DNA of 64,000 nucleotides from Brevibacillus brevis (GTDB lineage: Bacteria > Bacillota > Bacilli > Brevibacillales > Brevibacillaceae). The stretch covers positions 1,571,501 through 1,635,500 of the forward strand of contig NZ_CP030117.1 in assembly GCF_001039275.2 (NCBI RefSeq). The letters are read 5' to 3'. Made by a program: the position numbers and the translations under genes. The notes under the pieces were generated by a model. It was not told the DNA's origin. It saw nothing but the letters and a program-made list of their open reading frames with translations, and did no database searches. Position 1 is the stretch's first letter; each line of letters starts with the position of its first letter. This document shows positions 42,459 through 52,522 of the stretch, in pieces.

Positions 42459-43291
42459 TGCACCGTGAACATCTAGGGTGGAGGACTGCCAGAGCGATTG
42501 TATTGACCTTGTTTCTTGCGTTCGCGATTTTCCCGCTGTATTGGATTATCATTACGTCGCTCAAAGGTCAAAAGGAAATCTTTTCGCTCCCGATTCAATA
42601 TTGGCCGGAACAGGTGACACTGATCAACTACTTGGAGATCTTTCAGATTTCTCACTTTCAGGTGTACATCTGGAACAGCTTTCTCGTTTCCTTGGTCGCT
42701 TCGGCTATGGTCGTGTTCATCGCGGTGCTCGGCGGTTACGTGTTGGCCCGCTTTTCGTTTAAAGGAAAGCGGCAGGTGATGTTCGGGTTTCTCGTCACCC
42801 AAATGATCCCGATGTTCATTGGCATGGCGCCGTTGTACATGATGATGTCCAAGATGCACATCTTAAACAGCCTGTTTTCGTTGATGCTCATCTACACGGT
42901 CATGCTAATACCGTTTTGTACGATCATCATGTCCGGCTTTTTTCAACGGATACCCAACGCATTGGAGGAAGCGGCGATGATGGACGGCTGTTCGCGGCTG
43001 AGCGCCCTGTTTCGCGTCATCGTGCCGATCATGCTCCCCGGAATTGCGGCCACGTTTATTTTCGCCTTCGTTCAATGCTGGAACGAGCTGATTATGGCCG
43101 TTCTGTTCATTGATGAAGAGTCAGTCAAAACGATTCCGGTCGCGATGAATGCCTTCATCAAAAAGTACGATATCGAGTGGGGAGCGATGTCGGCAGCTAC
43201 GGTGTTGTCAGTCATCCCGACGATGCTGTTGTTTGCCTTTTGCCAAAAGTATTTGGTGGAAGGGCTCACACAGGGTGCTGTAAAGGGCTAG
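42458..43291 (+). CDS. Sugar ABC transporter permease (MalG/UgpE type)
   Basis: The 277-residue second permease has six helices and the EAA loop ALEEAAMMDGCSRLSALFRVIVP near residue 170. It overlaps the first permease by ATGA and the convergent kinase gene by four bases at the stops. No ATPase gene accompanies the cluster, so a shared MsmX-type ATPase elsewhere would have to energise it. Confidence 0.9.
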   Translation: MHREHLGWRTARAIVLTLFLAFAIFPLYWIIITSLKGQKEIFSLPIQYWPEQVTLINYLEIFQISHFQVYIWNSFLVSLVASAMVVFIAVLGGYVLARFSFKGKRQVMFGFLVTQMIPMFIGMAPLYMMMSKMHILNSLFSLMLIYTVMLIPFCTIIMSGFFQRIPNALEEAAMMDGCSRLSALFRVIVPIMLPGIAATFIFAFVQCWNELIMAVLFIDEESVKTIPVAMNAFIKKYDIEWGAMSAATVLSVIPTMLLFAFCQKYLVEGLTQGAVKG

Positions 43292-44166
43292 ATGTAATCC
43301 CGCATGCCAGCCTGGTACGCTGTCTCATCGTCGTTTTCCAGACCAAACAGCGCTTCTTCCAAGGCAAATGTACTGCGGTAAAATCTCATCCTTGTCATCA
43401 CCTGCTCAAGCTGGGGGTACACCGGAGTGAAATGCTGCAAAAAAGGTTCGCCGTAGCTCGCACAGAGTCCAGCGAGGTCGTATGCCGGATCGCCCACACC
43501 GGAACCGCCAAAGTCGATGATGCCTGTGATGCGTTGTTTTGCCGGGGAGTACAAGATATTCCCTGTGCCAAAATCTCCATGAGTCAAGCAAGGCTGAAAA
43601 TCAAAATGGGCAGGGTCTGCCAGGTATGCTTCAAACCGCTCTGCCACATCCTTTTTCGCTTGCTCACGCATCGCTGGGAACAATTGCGAAACAATCTGTT
43701 CATACAGCTCAGTCAACTGCTTGACCATGTCAAAATCGCCAGGGATAAGCTCCGGGAGCAAGGAGGAGACGGGAAGCTGGTGCAGTTCATGAAGAAATTG
43801 TGCAAGCTGGGCAGCGATAGTCGGTACCGAGTTTTGACGAGAGGCTGCTTGAAAAGCTTCCAGGGTAAAAGGCTCACCTTCGAGTAGCGGATATCCGACA
43901 AACACCCGCCCAGGTAGTTCCTCGGCAAAGGACAAATAGAGCGGAGCCGGAATCGGCAGGGAGAGATATGGTTTTACCGTGCGTAAAATGTTCGTTTCGA
44001 TCTTCAGTTGCTCGATTCCGGCCGTATATTTCGGAAAGCGAAACACGTATGCGTCATTAACGATGAGCACATCATTGTTTTGACCCATTTCGTTCAAGTA
44101 GGCGGAAGTAATGGTCAATTCCGGATATGTTGCTTGAATGTGTTGGATATACGCTTGCGTTGTCAT
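43288..44166 (-). CDS. APH-family phosphotransferase
   Basis: The 292-residue kinase-like enzyme is of the aminoglycoside/choline phosphotransferase superfamily. The catalytic loop CLTHGDFGTGNILY supplies Asp and Asn, and IIDFGGSGVGDPAYDLAGL supplies the metal-binding Asp. Starting at ATG 44166 places GGAAGGAG seven bases upstream; the frame runs open to 44208. The substrate may be a drug or a metabolite such as a sugar or amine. Adjacency to a sugar importer is convergent, so it does not indicate shared function. Confidence 0.82.
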   Translation of the reverse strand: MTTQAYIQHIQATYPELTITSAYLNEMGQNNDVLIVNDAYVFRFPKYTAGIEQLKIETNILRTVKPYLSLPIPAPLYLSFAEELPGRVFVGYPLLEGEPFTLEAFQAASRQNSVPTIAAQLAQFLHELHQLPVSSLLPELIPGDFDMVKQLTELYEQIVSQLFPAMREQAKKDVAERFEAYLADPAHFDFQPCLTHGDFGTGNILYSPAKQRITGIIDFGGSGVGDPAYDLAGLCASYGEPFLQHFTPVYPQLEQVMTRMRFYRSTFALEEALFGLENDDETAYQAGMRDYI

Positions 44167-44198
44167 CATGATTCTCCTTCCAATACCCGCATTTTGCA

Positions 44199-44232
44199 AA
44201 AAGAGCACTCTCCCCTAAGGAAAGTGCTCTTT
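44199..44232 (-). terminator. Rho-independent terminator
   Basis: AAAGAGCACT pairs with AGTGCTCTTT. On the minus strand it is followed by TTTTTG, closing the gene at 44238-44684. Confidence 0.85.
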
Positions 44233-44237
44233 CGTAT

Positions 44238-44684
44238 TTACGATGCTGCCAGTTCAAATCTGACGAGCGTTTCTTTGGTGTCCGCGAGCTTTTCTAGTTC
44301 AACAATTCGCCAGTTATGGGAGATTGTCCTGCGCATCCACGCCAAGGCATCGTCTGGCAAGCGAACGTGGTGCAACGCTGTTTCCTCAACTTGATAATCG
44401 CGCTCCGCTTGGATGTTGTAGCGTTTGTTCAGCAAAAACTTGATCCCGTTAAAAGTGGTGAACTTGATCTGATAGCCTTCGCGAATCGCAGCTTCCAGCG
44501 TAGAGGGATCATTTTTGGACAGTTCAAAGAGATGGGTGTAATCGTACTTACCGCCCTCCACGTCCGAAAAAGGCGCAGGGTCACCTGTTCTCAGCTTGTG
44601 GATGATTTCTTCATCGACGAATCCATGGGAACGGGCTGCCTCTAACAGCATCGTTTCCCATTGGGATAGTTTTACGGTAGACAT
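44238..44684 (-). CDS. Hypothetical protein
   Basis: This 148-residue soluble protein is not recognised. It has no signal or membrane segment; the N-terminal half is acidic and the middle basic (FNGIKFLLNKRYNIQAERDYQ). It has its own promoter, an upstream GAGGAGGGA site and a terminator, so it is a genuine monocistronic gene. Confidence 0.72.
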   Translation of the reverse strand: MSTVKLSQWETMLLEAARSHGFVDEEIIHKLRTGDPAPFSDVEGGKYDYTHLFELSKNDPSTLEAAIREGYQIKFTTFNGIKFLLNKRYNIQAERDYQVEETALHHVRLPDDALAWMRRTISHNWRIVELEKLADTKETLVRFELAAS

Positions 44685-44737
44685 GGACTGTCCCTCCTCT
44701 TATCACTATATAAACAGATATCGCCAGCCCTACTTCT

Positions 44738-44767
44738 AGTATAAAGCAATGAAATTGTACTTCTCAA
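44738..44767 (-). promoter_or_regulatory. Promoter of the hypothetical gene
   Basis: On the minus strand TTGAGA (44762-44767), an 18-bp spacer and TATACT (44738-44743) stand about 55 bp before the start codon. Confidence 0.6.
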
Positions 44768-44815
44768 CTACAATTCCGACTGTTTTAGTATGAAAAGTGC
44801 GGCGAACTGCTTTAC

Positions 44816-45709
44816 TCAGGATGAAAGCGAGGAAAGCTTCTTCTTTTCACGCGGCTCCTTGGAAGTTGTGGTCAAGGTCACACCCGCGATGATGAGAATC
44901 GCTCCGAAAAACTGTACGGCTGTTACAGGCTTTGCCAGCAATAATAATCCAAAAAGCATGGCAATAAACGGTTCCAGATTCGCAAACATCGCGGCTTTGG
45001 CGGCACCTACCTTCTGAAGTTGACTGTTCCAGATTAGGGTCACAATGCCGTGCATGACGACAGCAGTGACAAACAAGAGAAGCCAGGATGAGAGGCTGGT
45101 GCTTACCGTGGCCGTAGGGATGCTGATCAGGACAAAAGGCAGCATCGATCCGAAGCCGATCAGATTGGATACGAGTGTCGTCACGAGTGGAGGGAGTCGA
45201 TGTCCCAACAACCTGACGAGTATGATCGAGGTAGCGAACGTCAGCATCGTCAATACAATCCAGAGGATACCGACATCAAAATGCAGCTCTGCCCCTGTAT
45301 AAATGACGAATAAAACACCTGATGTACCGATCACCGAACCGATTGCCATGCGACCAGTCAGCGATTCTTTCAAGAACAAGGCAGCCAAGAGAGCCGTTGT
45401 AATCGGCGTCAGCGCCAGGATGAGGGCAGAGGTGGTCGGATCAGCAGTAACGAGCCCTTTGTAAAAGGACCACTGGTTGATGAATACGCCGACCACTCCC
45501 AGTACCGCGAGCAAGAGCCAGTCCGTACGAGAGAGCTTTGGCATTTTCAGACGCCCTCTGGACCAGATGAGCAGAAACAACACGATAAACAAGAGACGCA
45601 TAGCCGACAAAAAGAGCGGAGAAAACTCGGCGACAAGCATTTTCCCGAAGACGAAATTGCTGCCCCAAGCGGTTACGCAAAAAATGAGCAGCAAGTAGGA
45701 GCGTAGCAT
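44816..45709 (-). CDS. EamA/DMT family metabolite exporter
   Basis: The 297-residue protein has ten hydrophobic helices forming two EamA repeats. WGSNFVFGKMLVAEFSPLFLSAMRLL opens the first, and AKAAMFANLEPFIAMLFGLLLL with GAILIIAGV closes the second. Substrates of this family are amino acids, nucleosides or drugs; here it is unknown. It begins 22 bp after the SSS gene on the same strand, so it may be the last gene of the two-component operon. Confidence 0.88.
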   Translation of the reverse strand: MLRSYLLLIFCVTAWGSNFVFGKMLVAEFSPLFLSAMRLLFIVLFLLIWSRGRLKMPKLSRTDWLLLAVLGVVGVFINQWSFYKGLVTADPTTSALILALTPITTALLAALFLKESLTGRMAIGSVIGTSGVLFVIYTGAELHFDVGILWIVLTMLTFATSIILVRLLGHRLPPLVTTLVSNLIGFGSMLPFVLISIPTATVSTSLSSWLLLFVTAVVMHGIVTLIWNSQLQKVGAAKAAMFANLEPFIAMLFGLLLLAKPVTAVQFFGAILIIAGVTLTTTSKEPREKKKLSSLSS

Positions 45710-45731
45710 AGGATTCGTTCCTTCCTGTGGG

Positions 45732-47060
45732 TCAGCGAGTGTGATCCGGCGTTCGGATGTACCGTTTCCATAGCCAGGTCATGCACAAGTAGGCCGTTAA
45801 GACCAGAGCTGTACATAAGGAGGCAATCCAGATTGCCATCATCGGATCGACGTACATCCGGCTGCTATAGCCTGCGACGAATCCCATTACTGCGCTGATC
45901 AATATGAAAGTAGGTGCCTTCCCCTTCGTCAACACGATGACGACGATAGGCAAAAACAGCGAGGCATACATAATGCCAAAGAAGAACAGCAAATCCAGCA
46001 AGGTCGGCTGGAAGTAGATCGTCAAACCATACGAAAGCGCACCGATGGCAATGGCAAGGATGTAGCCCAAACGGATTTTTTGCCGTTCAGAAGCGTCTGG
46101 GCGGAAGAGCTGGTAGACGTTGTTGACCATCAGACTGATCATGGAATGAAGACCTGCACCAAAAGCGGACATGATCGCACCAAAGGCACAGAGGACAAAT
46201 AATACAAGCAATATCATCGTGTCAATCTTGCGTACGAGATCAAACAACAGCGAGTAAATATCATCAAAGCCGCCCGTAAAAAGGACGATGATGATCAGCG
46301 AGGAAAACGCCAGTGGTACGGTTGCAAAAATGAGTCCGGACACCAGAAAGGTAGGGACGATCTTTTTCTCTTCCATCATATAGAGCCGCTGCCACGATGC
46401 CTGATCGACAAAGACTTGACCAAACCCAATCAACAGCCCGGTAATGATAAAAAATAGACCCTCGTTGTTGTTGAGCACCAGAAGGTAAGGATGGTAAAGG
46501 CGCAGTCCGTTATAGACGTGCTCGACCCCTTTTCCGACGAAAAAGTAGACGGGAATCAGGATGATGGCTGCAAACGTAATGACTATTTGCACGATGGCAA
46601 AACGATGGATCGAGCGGATACCTCCGATGCCTGCAAACAGCACACAAAATCCAAAAAAGCAAAGCAAGCCGAGCGGGATCGGTAAACCAAACAAGATGTT
46701 CAACAATACGCCCCCAGCCATTCCCTGGACGAACATCGCTTCAATCGTGGTAATCAAAAGGATGATGATCATCAGCCAGTAACCAAACGGATGCAGCTTG
46801 TCTCGCATGTAATCCCCGATGGTCATCCCTTCTGATAACTCACGGCGGACCTTACGCCCAAGCAGGCCAAACATACTGAGGGCAAATGCTCCCATCAAAG
46901 CGAAGCCGATCCCGCCAAATATCCCGTATTTGACGAGTGCTTCCGGTGAACCGAAGATCGTGTTTCCGGTCACCCAGCGGGCGAGGATCGAGACGACTCC
47001 AAGCCCAATGCCGATCTTTGCTGCACCTACCACGTATTCGCGAAACGATAAGTAGGTCAA
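45732..47060 (-). CDS. SSS-family transporter-like protein lacking the first helix
   Basis: This 442-residue polytopic protein is related to sodium:solute symporters (DQASWQRLYMMEEKK and GAIMSAFGAGLHSMISLMVNNVY are family segments). The open frame extends to 47180, but that part runs through the end of the response-regulator gene; TTG 47060 overlaps the upstream stop as TTGA behind AAGGGG. From there, the helix that precedes the REYVVGAAK segment in ordinary SSS proteins is missing, and the Ser-Thr pair of the sodium site appears as Ser-Ala. It may serve as a sensor as much as a carrier. Coupled to a kinase and regulator. Confidence 0.82.
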   Translation of the reverse strand: MTYLSFREYVVGAAKIGIGLGVVSILARWVTGNTIFGSPEALVKYGIFGGIGFALMGAFALSMFGLLGRKVRRELSEGMTIGDYMRDKLHPFGYWLMIIILLITTIEAMFVQGMAGGVLLNILFGLPIPLGLLCFFGFCVLFAGIGGIRSIHRFAIVQIVITFAAIILIPVYFFVGKGVEHVYNGLRLYHPYLLVLNNNEGLFFIITGLLIGFGQVFVDQASWQRLYMMEEKKIVPTFLVSGLIFATVPLAFSSLIIIVLFTGGFDDIYSLLFDLVRKIDTMILLVLFVLCAFGAIMSAFGAGLHSMISLMVNNVYQLFRPDASERQKIRLGYILAIAIGALSYGLTIYFQPTLLDLLFFFGIMYASLFLPIVVIVLTKGKAPTFILISAVMGFVAGYSSRMYVDPMMAIWIASLCTALVLTAYLCMTWLWKRYIRTPDHTR

Positions 47061-47761
47061 GATGCATTCCCCTTGTCCCGGTATTCTTTCGGGGTTTTCC
47101 CCACTACCTTGCGAAAAATGGTGCTGAAATAGTGTTGGCTGTTGAAGCCAGTCCGCTCGGCAACCGTCGATATGCTCCAATCAGGATGAGCGATCAGGAA
47201 CTTCTTCGACATTTGAATGCGGTACTGCATTAAATACTCAGAGAATGAGACGCCTACTTCTTCATGAAAACGGCGGCTCAAATATGTCGGATTGATATGG
47301 ACCTCTGCGGCAAGATCAGCCAAATTCAGCTTTTCCGCGAATTTTTGATGAATGATGTTCATCGCGTCGGAAATAATTCGTGTGTAAGCAGAGAGGGCAG
47401 GGCTCTTCTGATATTTTTTCAGAATGTCGACCAGCTCGCTCTCAATGACGGGCTTCGTGATGTAATCCACGACACCGAGACGGATCGATTGCTTGGCATA
47501 ATGAAAATCTTGATAAGCCGTTACAATGATGAGCTCGATATCTTTGTGCTGGGCTCTCAGCTCTTCGCCAAGCACCAGCCCGGATTTCCCCGGAAGATTA
47601 ATGTCCAGAAAGGCGAGATGAAGAGGAACCTTCTGGCTGATCGCCATGGCTTGACTGCCATCTGCGGCCTTGTAGAATTTCCACAAGGGGAACATGGGCT
47701 GAATCAAATACTCGAGTTGGTCCAGCTCCAACGGTTCGTCATCCACGAGTAGTACGTTCAT
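47057..47761 (-). CDS. Response regulator with AraC-type DNA-binding domain
   Basis: The 234-residue protein has a receiver domain with acidic pair DD at 7-8, phosphoacceptor Asp53 (FLDINLPGKSG) and Lys103 (YITKPV). A short linker leads to a two-helix AraC domain ending HYFSTIFRKVVGKTPKEYRDKG. The start lies 4 bp after the kinase gene, with GAGGTGAG inside that gene's end. It is the probable transcriptional output of this system, with the transporter gene downstream as a likely target. Confidence 0.9.
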   Translation of the reverse strand: MNVLLVDDEPLELDQLEYLIQPMFPLWKFYKAADGSQAMAISQKVPLHLAFLDINLPGKSGLVLGEELRAQHKDIELIIVTAYQDFHYAKQSIRLGVVDYITKPVIESELVDILKKYQKSPALSAYTRIISDAMNIIHQKFAEKLNLADLAAEVHINPTYLSRRFHEEVGVSFSEYLMQYRIQMSKKFLIAHPDWSISTVAERTGFNSQHYFSTIFRKVVGKTPKEYRDKGNAS

Positions 47762-47765
47762 CTTC

Positions 47766-48560
47766 TCACCTCAGATCGATTTGTTCATACGTACAGGGCC
47801 ACCTGACAGACACAAGAGTTCCTCCCTCAGCTATCGGAGCTAGCTCCAGATGTGCATGATCACCAAAACAAAGGTGGAGCCGCCTGCGGATGTTGTCCAA
47901 CCCGTGACCGCTCTTCTCATGTGGCTGTTCAGTTTCGATCTCACTTTCATTTTCATTCTGGATTGCTGTGAGTCCGGAAGAACCGTTGTCGATGACCGTA
48001 AGCAGGACATCGTCATCTTTTCGGCTTATGCGGATGTCTAAGGTAGCTTCGCCCATTTTTCGTTCCAATCCATGCTTAAATGCGTTTTCCACGAGCGTTT
48101 GCAAGACGAATGGCGGAATGGATGCTTGCAAGAGATCATCTGCACAATCCAGTTGAATCCGGAGCCGATCGCCGAAACGCAGCTTTTGAATCTCCAAATA
48201 TTGCTCCGTGTACGTAATCTCCCGCGCCAATGAAATCAACGGCTCCGTGGATTTGTATTTGAATTTGAGAAACTGGGAGAGGACTTCGAGCGCTCTCACC
48301 AGTTCCTTCGTTCGGTTCAATCGCGCCAGACTCAGAATGACATTTAGCGTATTAAACAAGAAGTGAGGCTGAATTTGTTGATTCAACTGATTGTAGAGCG
48401 CTTGCTGAAGCTCTTTTTCCAGCTCGATCTTCAGATTTTTGTTCTCTAAGAGATCAATCCGTTTCTCGAAAATGAACAGAAACAATAAAGCAATAGCTCC
48501 TATGATAGGAGCCAAAATAAACAGCAGAATGAGTAATGTGAAACCTTCGAAGCTTATCAT
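47766..48560 (-). CDS. LytS/YesM-type sensor histidine kinase
   Basis: This 264-residue kinase has a single long N-terminal hydrophobic region (about 7-30), a short coiled coil, then the His_kinase domain with phospho-acceptor His66 in QQIQPHFLFNTLN. An HATPase domain with TLVENAFKHGLE follows, and KSGHGLDNIRRRL. There is no extracytoplasmic sensor domain, so the signal must come through the membrane helix or a partner protein; the SSS-type protein of the same operon is the obvious candidate. An AGAAGGGA site precedes the ATG. Confidence 0.9.
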   Translation of the reverse strand: MISFEGFTLLILLFILAPIIGAIALLFLFIFEKRIDLLENKNLKIELEKELQQALYNQLNQQIQPHFLFNTLNVILSLARLNRTKELVRALEVLSQFLKFKYKSTEPLISLAREITYTEQYLEIQKLRFGDRLRIQLDCADDLLQASIPPFVLQTLVENAFKHGLERKMGEATLDIRISRKDDDVLLTVIDNGSSGLTAIQNENESEIETEQPHEKSGHGLDNIRRRLHLCFGDHAHLELAPIAEGGTLVSVRWPCTYEQIDLR

Positions 48561-48655
48561 GAGATCCCTTCTGTATGGATAGATTTTGCAGTTACCATCA
48601 TATCATGCTGCTTCGTGATCTCTTGCGTTTTTAGAAAATTTTAATCTCTCTATGA

Positions 48656-49657
48656 TTAGACTTGGGCAAGGTGGCAGGCGACTTGATGTGTATCGTGCAG
48701 ACTTGTCAGTCCTGGTACTTCTGTTTTGCAGCGATCAATCGCATACGGGCAACGCGTATGGAAGCGGCAGCCCTGCGGAGGATTGATGGGTGAAGGTACA
48801 TCTCCGCGCAGAATGATTCGCTCCTGCTTTTTGTTTACGTCCGGCACCGGGATCGCAGACAAGAGTGCCTGCGTGTAAGGGTGCTGCGGGTTGTCGAACA
48901 GCGACTTCTTATCCGCGATCTCTACCACTTTCCCGAGGTACATCACCATGACGCGATCGGAGATGTGACGAACGACGCCGAGGTCATGGGAGATGAACAA
49001 ATACGTCAGCTTGAACTGCTTTTGCAACGATTTCAGGAGATTCAGCACTTGAGCCTGAATGGATACGTCGAGTGCCGATACGGCTTCGTCACAAATGATC
49101 AGCTTCGGCTGCATCGCGAGGGCACGGGCAATCCCGATTCGTTGGCGTTGTCCGCCGCTGAACTCATGCGGGAAACGGTCAATTTGATCCGGACGCAAGC
49201 CTACATAGCCGAGCAGCTCGATAATGCGCTCGCGGCGTTGATGCGCAGGTACGATATTTTGGATGGCCAAGGCTTCACCGAGAATAGCGGATACAGATTG
49301 GCGCGGGTTGAGTGAAGCAAATGGGTCCTGGAAAATGACCTGCAAATGCTTGCGCATGTCGCGCATTTGCTTCTTGGACATCGCCAGCAAATCTTGTCCC
49401 TCGAATAGTACCGTTCCGCTCGTCGGTTCATCCAGACGGAGGATGGCACGACCGGTAGTGGATTTTCCACATCCGGATTCGCCTACAATACTCAGTGTTT
49501 CTCCTTCATGGATCGTGAAGCTGATGTCATCCACAGCTTTTACATGGTTGACGGTACGGCCTAAAATGCCGCCTTTGATCGGGAAGTGCTGCTTGAGATT
49601 TTTTACTTCGAGCAGTGGTTTTTTCGTTGGATTCGCTTGTGTCGTCATCATGGTCAT
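48656..49657 (-). CDS. dppF: Dipeptide ABC importer ATPase, DppF type
   Basis: The 333-residue ATPase has Walker [10 protein letters not shown] near residue 57, signature [10 protein letters not shown] near 162 and Walker [13 protein letters not shown] near 182, with the peptide-importer C-terminal cysteine motif ([14 protein letters not shown]). The Walker B ends in DEA instead of the usual DEP. ATG 49657 overlaps the dppD stop (ATGA); the longer frame to 49696 is not needed. It is the last gene of dppCBDF. Confidence 0.92.
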   Translation of the reverse strand: MTMMTTQANPTKKPLLEVKNLKQHFPIKGGILGRTVNHVKAVDDISFTIHEGETLSIVGESGCGKSTTGRAILRLDEPTSGTVLFEGQDLLAMSKKQMRDMRKHLQVIFQDPFASLNPRQSVSAILGEALAIQNIVPAHQRRERIIELLGYVGLRPDQIDRFPHEFSGGQRQRIGIARALAMQPKLIICDEAVSALDVSIQAQVLNLLKSLQKQFKLTYLFISHDLGVVRHISDRVMVMYLGKVVEIADKKSLFDNPQHPYTQALLSAIPVPDVNKKQERIILRGDVPSPINPPQGCRFHTRCPYAIDRCKTEVPGLTSLHDTHQVACHLAQV

Positions 49658-50676
49658 ACCCCCACTTCCGTAGCAGTCTTGGTGTCGCCGTCCCACTCAG
49701 ACGTATACATCCAGCAGCGTACTTTGCTTCCGTCTGCATACTCCAGGAGCTCAGGAAGCTTCGTATTGCACAGCTCTGTTGCATGCGGGCAACGTGGAGC
49801 GAATCGGCATCCAACTGGCATGTTGAACGGACTTGGAACGTTTCCTTTAATCGCTTGCAGCTCTTCCACGTCCTCATCCAGACGCGGGAGGGAGTTCATT
49901 AGGCCTACTGTATAGGGATGGCGTGGATTCGCGAACAGGTTTTGTGCAGTTGTGTACTCGACGACTTTTCCTGCGTACATGACCGCAACGCGATCACATG
50001 TTTCCGCAACGACGCCAAGATCGTGGGTAATCATGATAATGCTCATGCCCATTTCGACTTGCAGCTTTTTCATCAGCTCGAGAATCTGAGCCTGAATGGT
50101 AACGTCCAAAGCTGTCGTCGGTTCATCCGCGATCAAAATTTCCGGGCGGCAGGCGAGAGCCATCGCGATCATAACACGCTGGCGCATACCACCAGACAAT
50201 TCATGAGGCTCTTGGGTCGCGCGTTTTTCCGGGGAAGGAATACCGACCAGACGCAGCATGTCTACTGCTTTGTCCCACGCTTCCTTACGTCCCATGTTTT
50301 GGTGCAGGCGCAATACCTCTGCAATTTGCTCCCCAACCGAATAAACCGGATTTAGCGAGGTCATTGGCTCTTGGAAAATCATCGAAATCTCGTTGCCGCG
50401 GATTGCGCGCATGTCTGCTTCTGATTTTTTCGTCAGATCTTGCCCTTTGAAAAGGATTTCTCCTCCTACAATTTTTCCCGGAGGACTGGCAATCAAACGC
50501 AGGATCGAGAGGGAAGTGATACTTTTTCCACAGCCCGATTCTCCTACCAGCCCTAGTGTCTCTCCTCTATTTAGAGAGAAATCAACGCCGTCCACTGCTT
50601 TACTGACGCCATCTTCTGTGAAAAAATGCGTTTGCAGATTGCGAACGTCCAGGATGATATCTTGTTGTTCCGGCAT
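49654..50676 (-). CDS. dppD: Dipeptide ABC importer ATPase, DppD type
   Basis: The 340-residue ATPase has Walker [18 protein letters not shown] near 48, signature [14 protein letters not shown] near 157 and Walker [14 protein letters not shown] cysteine-containing tail ([14 protein letters not shown]) is shared with peptide importers and in some members holds an Fe-S cluster. AAGGAGGG precedes its ATG, 12 bp after dppB. Confidence 0.92.
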   Translation of the reverse strand: MPEQQDIILDVRNLQTHFFTEDGVSKAVDGVDFSLNRGETLGLVGESGCGKSITSLSILRLIASPPGKIVGGEILFKGQDLTKKSEADMRAIRGNEISMIFQEPMTSLNPVYSVGEQIAEVLRLHQNMGRKEAWDKAVDMLRLVGIPSPEKRATQEPHELSGGMRQRVMIAMALACRPEILIADEPTTALDVTIQAQILELMKKLQVEMGMSIIMITHDLGVVAETCDRVAVMYAGKVVEYTTAQNLFANPRHPYTVGLMNSLPRLDEDVEELQAIKGNVPSPFNMPVGCRFAPRCPHATELCNTKLPELLEYADGSKVRCWMYTSEWDGDTKTATEVGV

Positions 50677-50688
50677 GGTGATCCCTCC

Positions 50689-51609
50689 TTAGTTCAGATC
50701 AATTCGTTTATTGAAGTAGCGATACAATACATCGACGAGCAGGTTCACGAACACGAAGATAATGGAAGCAATCAGTACACCGCCTTGTACGACAGGCAAA
50801 TCACGCATGCGGATCGCATCGACGATCAGACGTCCCAAGCCGTTGATGGCAAATACAGATTCTACGAGTACCGTACCACCCAAAAGGAAACCGAACTGCA
50901 AGCCAACGACCGTAATAATCGGGATCAACGCGTTTTTCAAAGCATGCTTGTAAATGATGACTGTTTCACGCAAGCCTTTTGCTTTCGCTGTGCGGATGTA
51001 GTCTTGACGCACGACGTCGAGCATACTGGAGCGAGTCATACGAGCAACGATGGCAGCCCCGGCGGTACCGAGTGTGATCGCTGGCAAAATCATGTGCTTC
51101 CAGGTGCCCCAGCCAGCAACAGGGAAGAGCTGCAGCTTGACAGAGAACGTGTAGATCAAGCTCAAGCCGAGCCAAAAGCTTGGCAAGGATACACCGAGCA
51201 AGGCAATAACCATGATCGTAATATCAGCAGCAGAGTATTGCTTGGTAGCAGAGATGATCCCCGCGATCATCCCGAGGACAACCGTTACAAAAATACTGGC
51301 AACGGCGAGCTCGATGGTAGCAGGCAGGCGCGCCATGATCTCATCCCACACGGGAAGATTGGAGCGAAGTGATGTACCTAGATCGCCTTGGAACACGTTG
51401 GCGACATATTGTGCGTATTGAACCATGATCGGCTGATCCAAGCCGAGCTGTGTACGCATTTTTGCAATTGTTTCTTCAGAAGCGCCTTCACCAGCAAGCA
51501 ATACCGCCGGGTCGCCAGGAACCATTTGCATGATCAAAAAAACGACCAGAATGACACCGAGCAGGACGGGAATCATTTGCAGCAGGCGACGGATAATGTA
51601 AACAAACAT
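50689..51609 (-). CDS. dppB: Dipeptide ABC importer permease, DppB type
   Basis: The 306-residue permease has six helices. The N-terminal [35 protein letters not shown] is diagnostic of DppB, and [22 protein letters not shown] is the EAA-type ATPase-contact loop. It follows dppC by 13 bp. Confidence 0.93.
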   Translation of the reverse strand: MFVYIIRRLLQMIPVLLGVILVVFLIMQMVPGDPAVLLAGEGASEETIAKMRTQLGLDQPIMVQYAQYVANVFQGDLGTSLRSNLPVWDEIMARLPATIELAVASIFVTVVLGMIAGIISATKQYSAADITIMVIALLGVSLPSFWLGLSLIYTFSVKLQLFPVAGWGTWKHMILPAITLGTAGAAIVARMTRSSMLDVVRQDYIRTAKAKGLRETVIIYKHALKNALIPIITVVGLQFGFLLGGTVLVESVFAINGLGRLIVDAIRMRDLPVVQGGVLIASIIFVFVNLLVDVLYRYFNKRIDLN

Positions 51610-51622
51610 GTAGCATTCCCTC

Positions 51623-52522
51623 CTATTGTTTCATTCGTGGATCGAGAGCGTCCCTGAGGCCGTCCCCAAAGATGTTGAAGCCGAGAACAAGAGTGGCAAT
51701 AGCGAAACCAGGGAACATGGCCAGATGCGGAGCGGTAAACAAGAAGTCGCGTCCGTTACTGAGCATGGCGCCCCACTCCGGCAGAGGAGGCTGTGCTCCC
51801 AGTCCGAGGAACGAAAGGCCAGCAGCGGATAAAATCGCGGTAGCTAGGCGCATCGTTGCCTGTACGATAATAGGAGACAAAATGTTTGGAAAAATGTGTT
51901 TAAAGATAATCGTGAAGTCATTGGCACCGAGTGAGCGGATCGCATCGATGTACTCCAGTTTTTTCACGGTCAAAGTAGAGCCGCGGACGATCCGGGCAAA
52001 TACAGGAATCGAGAAGATACCAACGGCGATCATAACGTTAAAGAGACTTGGCCCTAAGGCACTGACGATGGCCAGAGAAAGCAGGATTCCCGGGAAGGCG
52101 AGCAGGACATCGATGATACGGGAGATAACTGTATCTACCCAGCCTCCGTAGTAACCGGATAATAAGCCGAGAATAATTCCGAAAAATGCACCAATAAAGA
52201 CGGCGACAAATCCGACGGACATCGAGAGCTGTGTTCCGTATAAAAGACGGCTCATTACATCCCGACCTTTGTCATCGGTACCCATCCAGTGTTCAGCAGA
52301 TGGTGGTTTTAACTTGTTAACCAAGTCAATCTCATAGGGATCGTAGGGAGCGATGAATGGTGCCAACAGGGCAATCGCGATGTAAAAAATCACGATACAG
52401 CCGCCTACCATGGCGAGTTTGTTTTTTCGTAGTTTCCTGTAAAAAGTCCGCCATCTGCTAGGGCGTGCAGCCGCTGCTTTCGGCGGAAGAGCTTGATTGG
52501 TTGGCGCGATCTCAACCTTCAT
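51623..52522 (-). CDS. dppC: Dipeptide ABC importer permease, DppC type
   Basis: The 299-residue permease has APYDPYEIDLVNKLKPPSAEHWMGTDDKGRDVMSRLLYG, the conserved external segment of DppC proteins, and the EAA loop LEYIDAIRSLGANDFTIIFKHIFPN. It is the first gene of the operon, an order (C-B-D-F) unlike the common B-C-D-F, and no substrate-binding protein gene accompanies it. It is divergent from the amidohydrolase genes across a 180-bp regulatory region. Confidence 0.93.
   Translation of the reverse strand: MKVEIAPTNQALPPKAAAARPSRWRTFYRKLRKNKLAMVGGCIVIFYIAIALLAPFIAPYDPYEIDLVNKLKPPSAEHWMGTDDKGRDVMSRLLYGTQLSMSVGFVAVFIGAFFGIILGLLSGYYGGWVDTVISRIIDVLLAFPGILLSLAIVSALGPSLFNVMIAVGIFSIPVFARIVRGSTLTVKKLEYIDAIRSLGANDFTIIFKHIFPNILSPIIVQATMRLATAILSAAGLSFLGLGAQPPLPEWGAMLSNGRDFLFTAPHLAMFPGFAIATLVLGFNIFGDGLRDALDPRMKQ

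Noticed and set aside
45732-47180. Longer version of the SSS-type protein (482 residues)
   Set aside because: The extra N-terminal residues are the out-of-frame translation of the response-regulator gene and are not membrane-like. TTG 47060 with TTGA coupling fits better.
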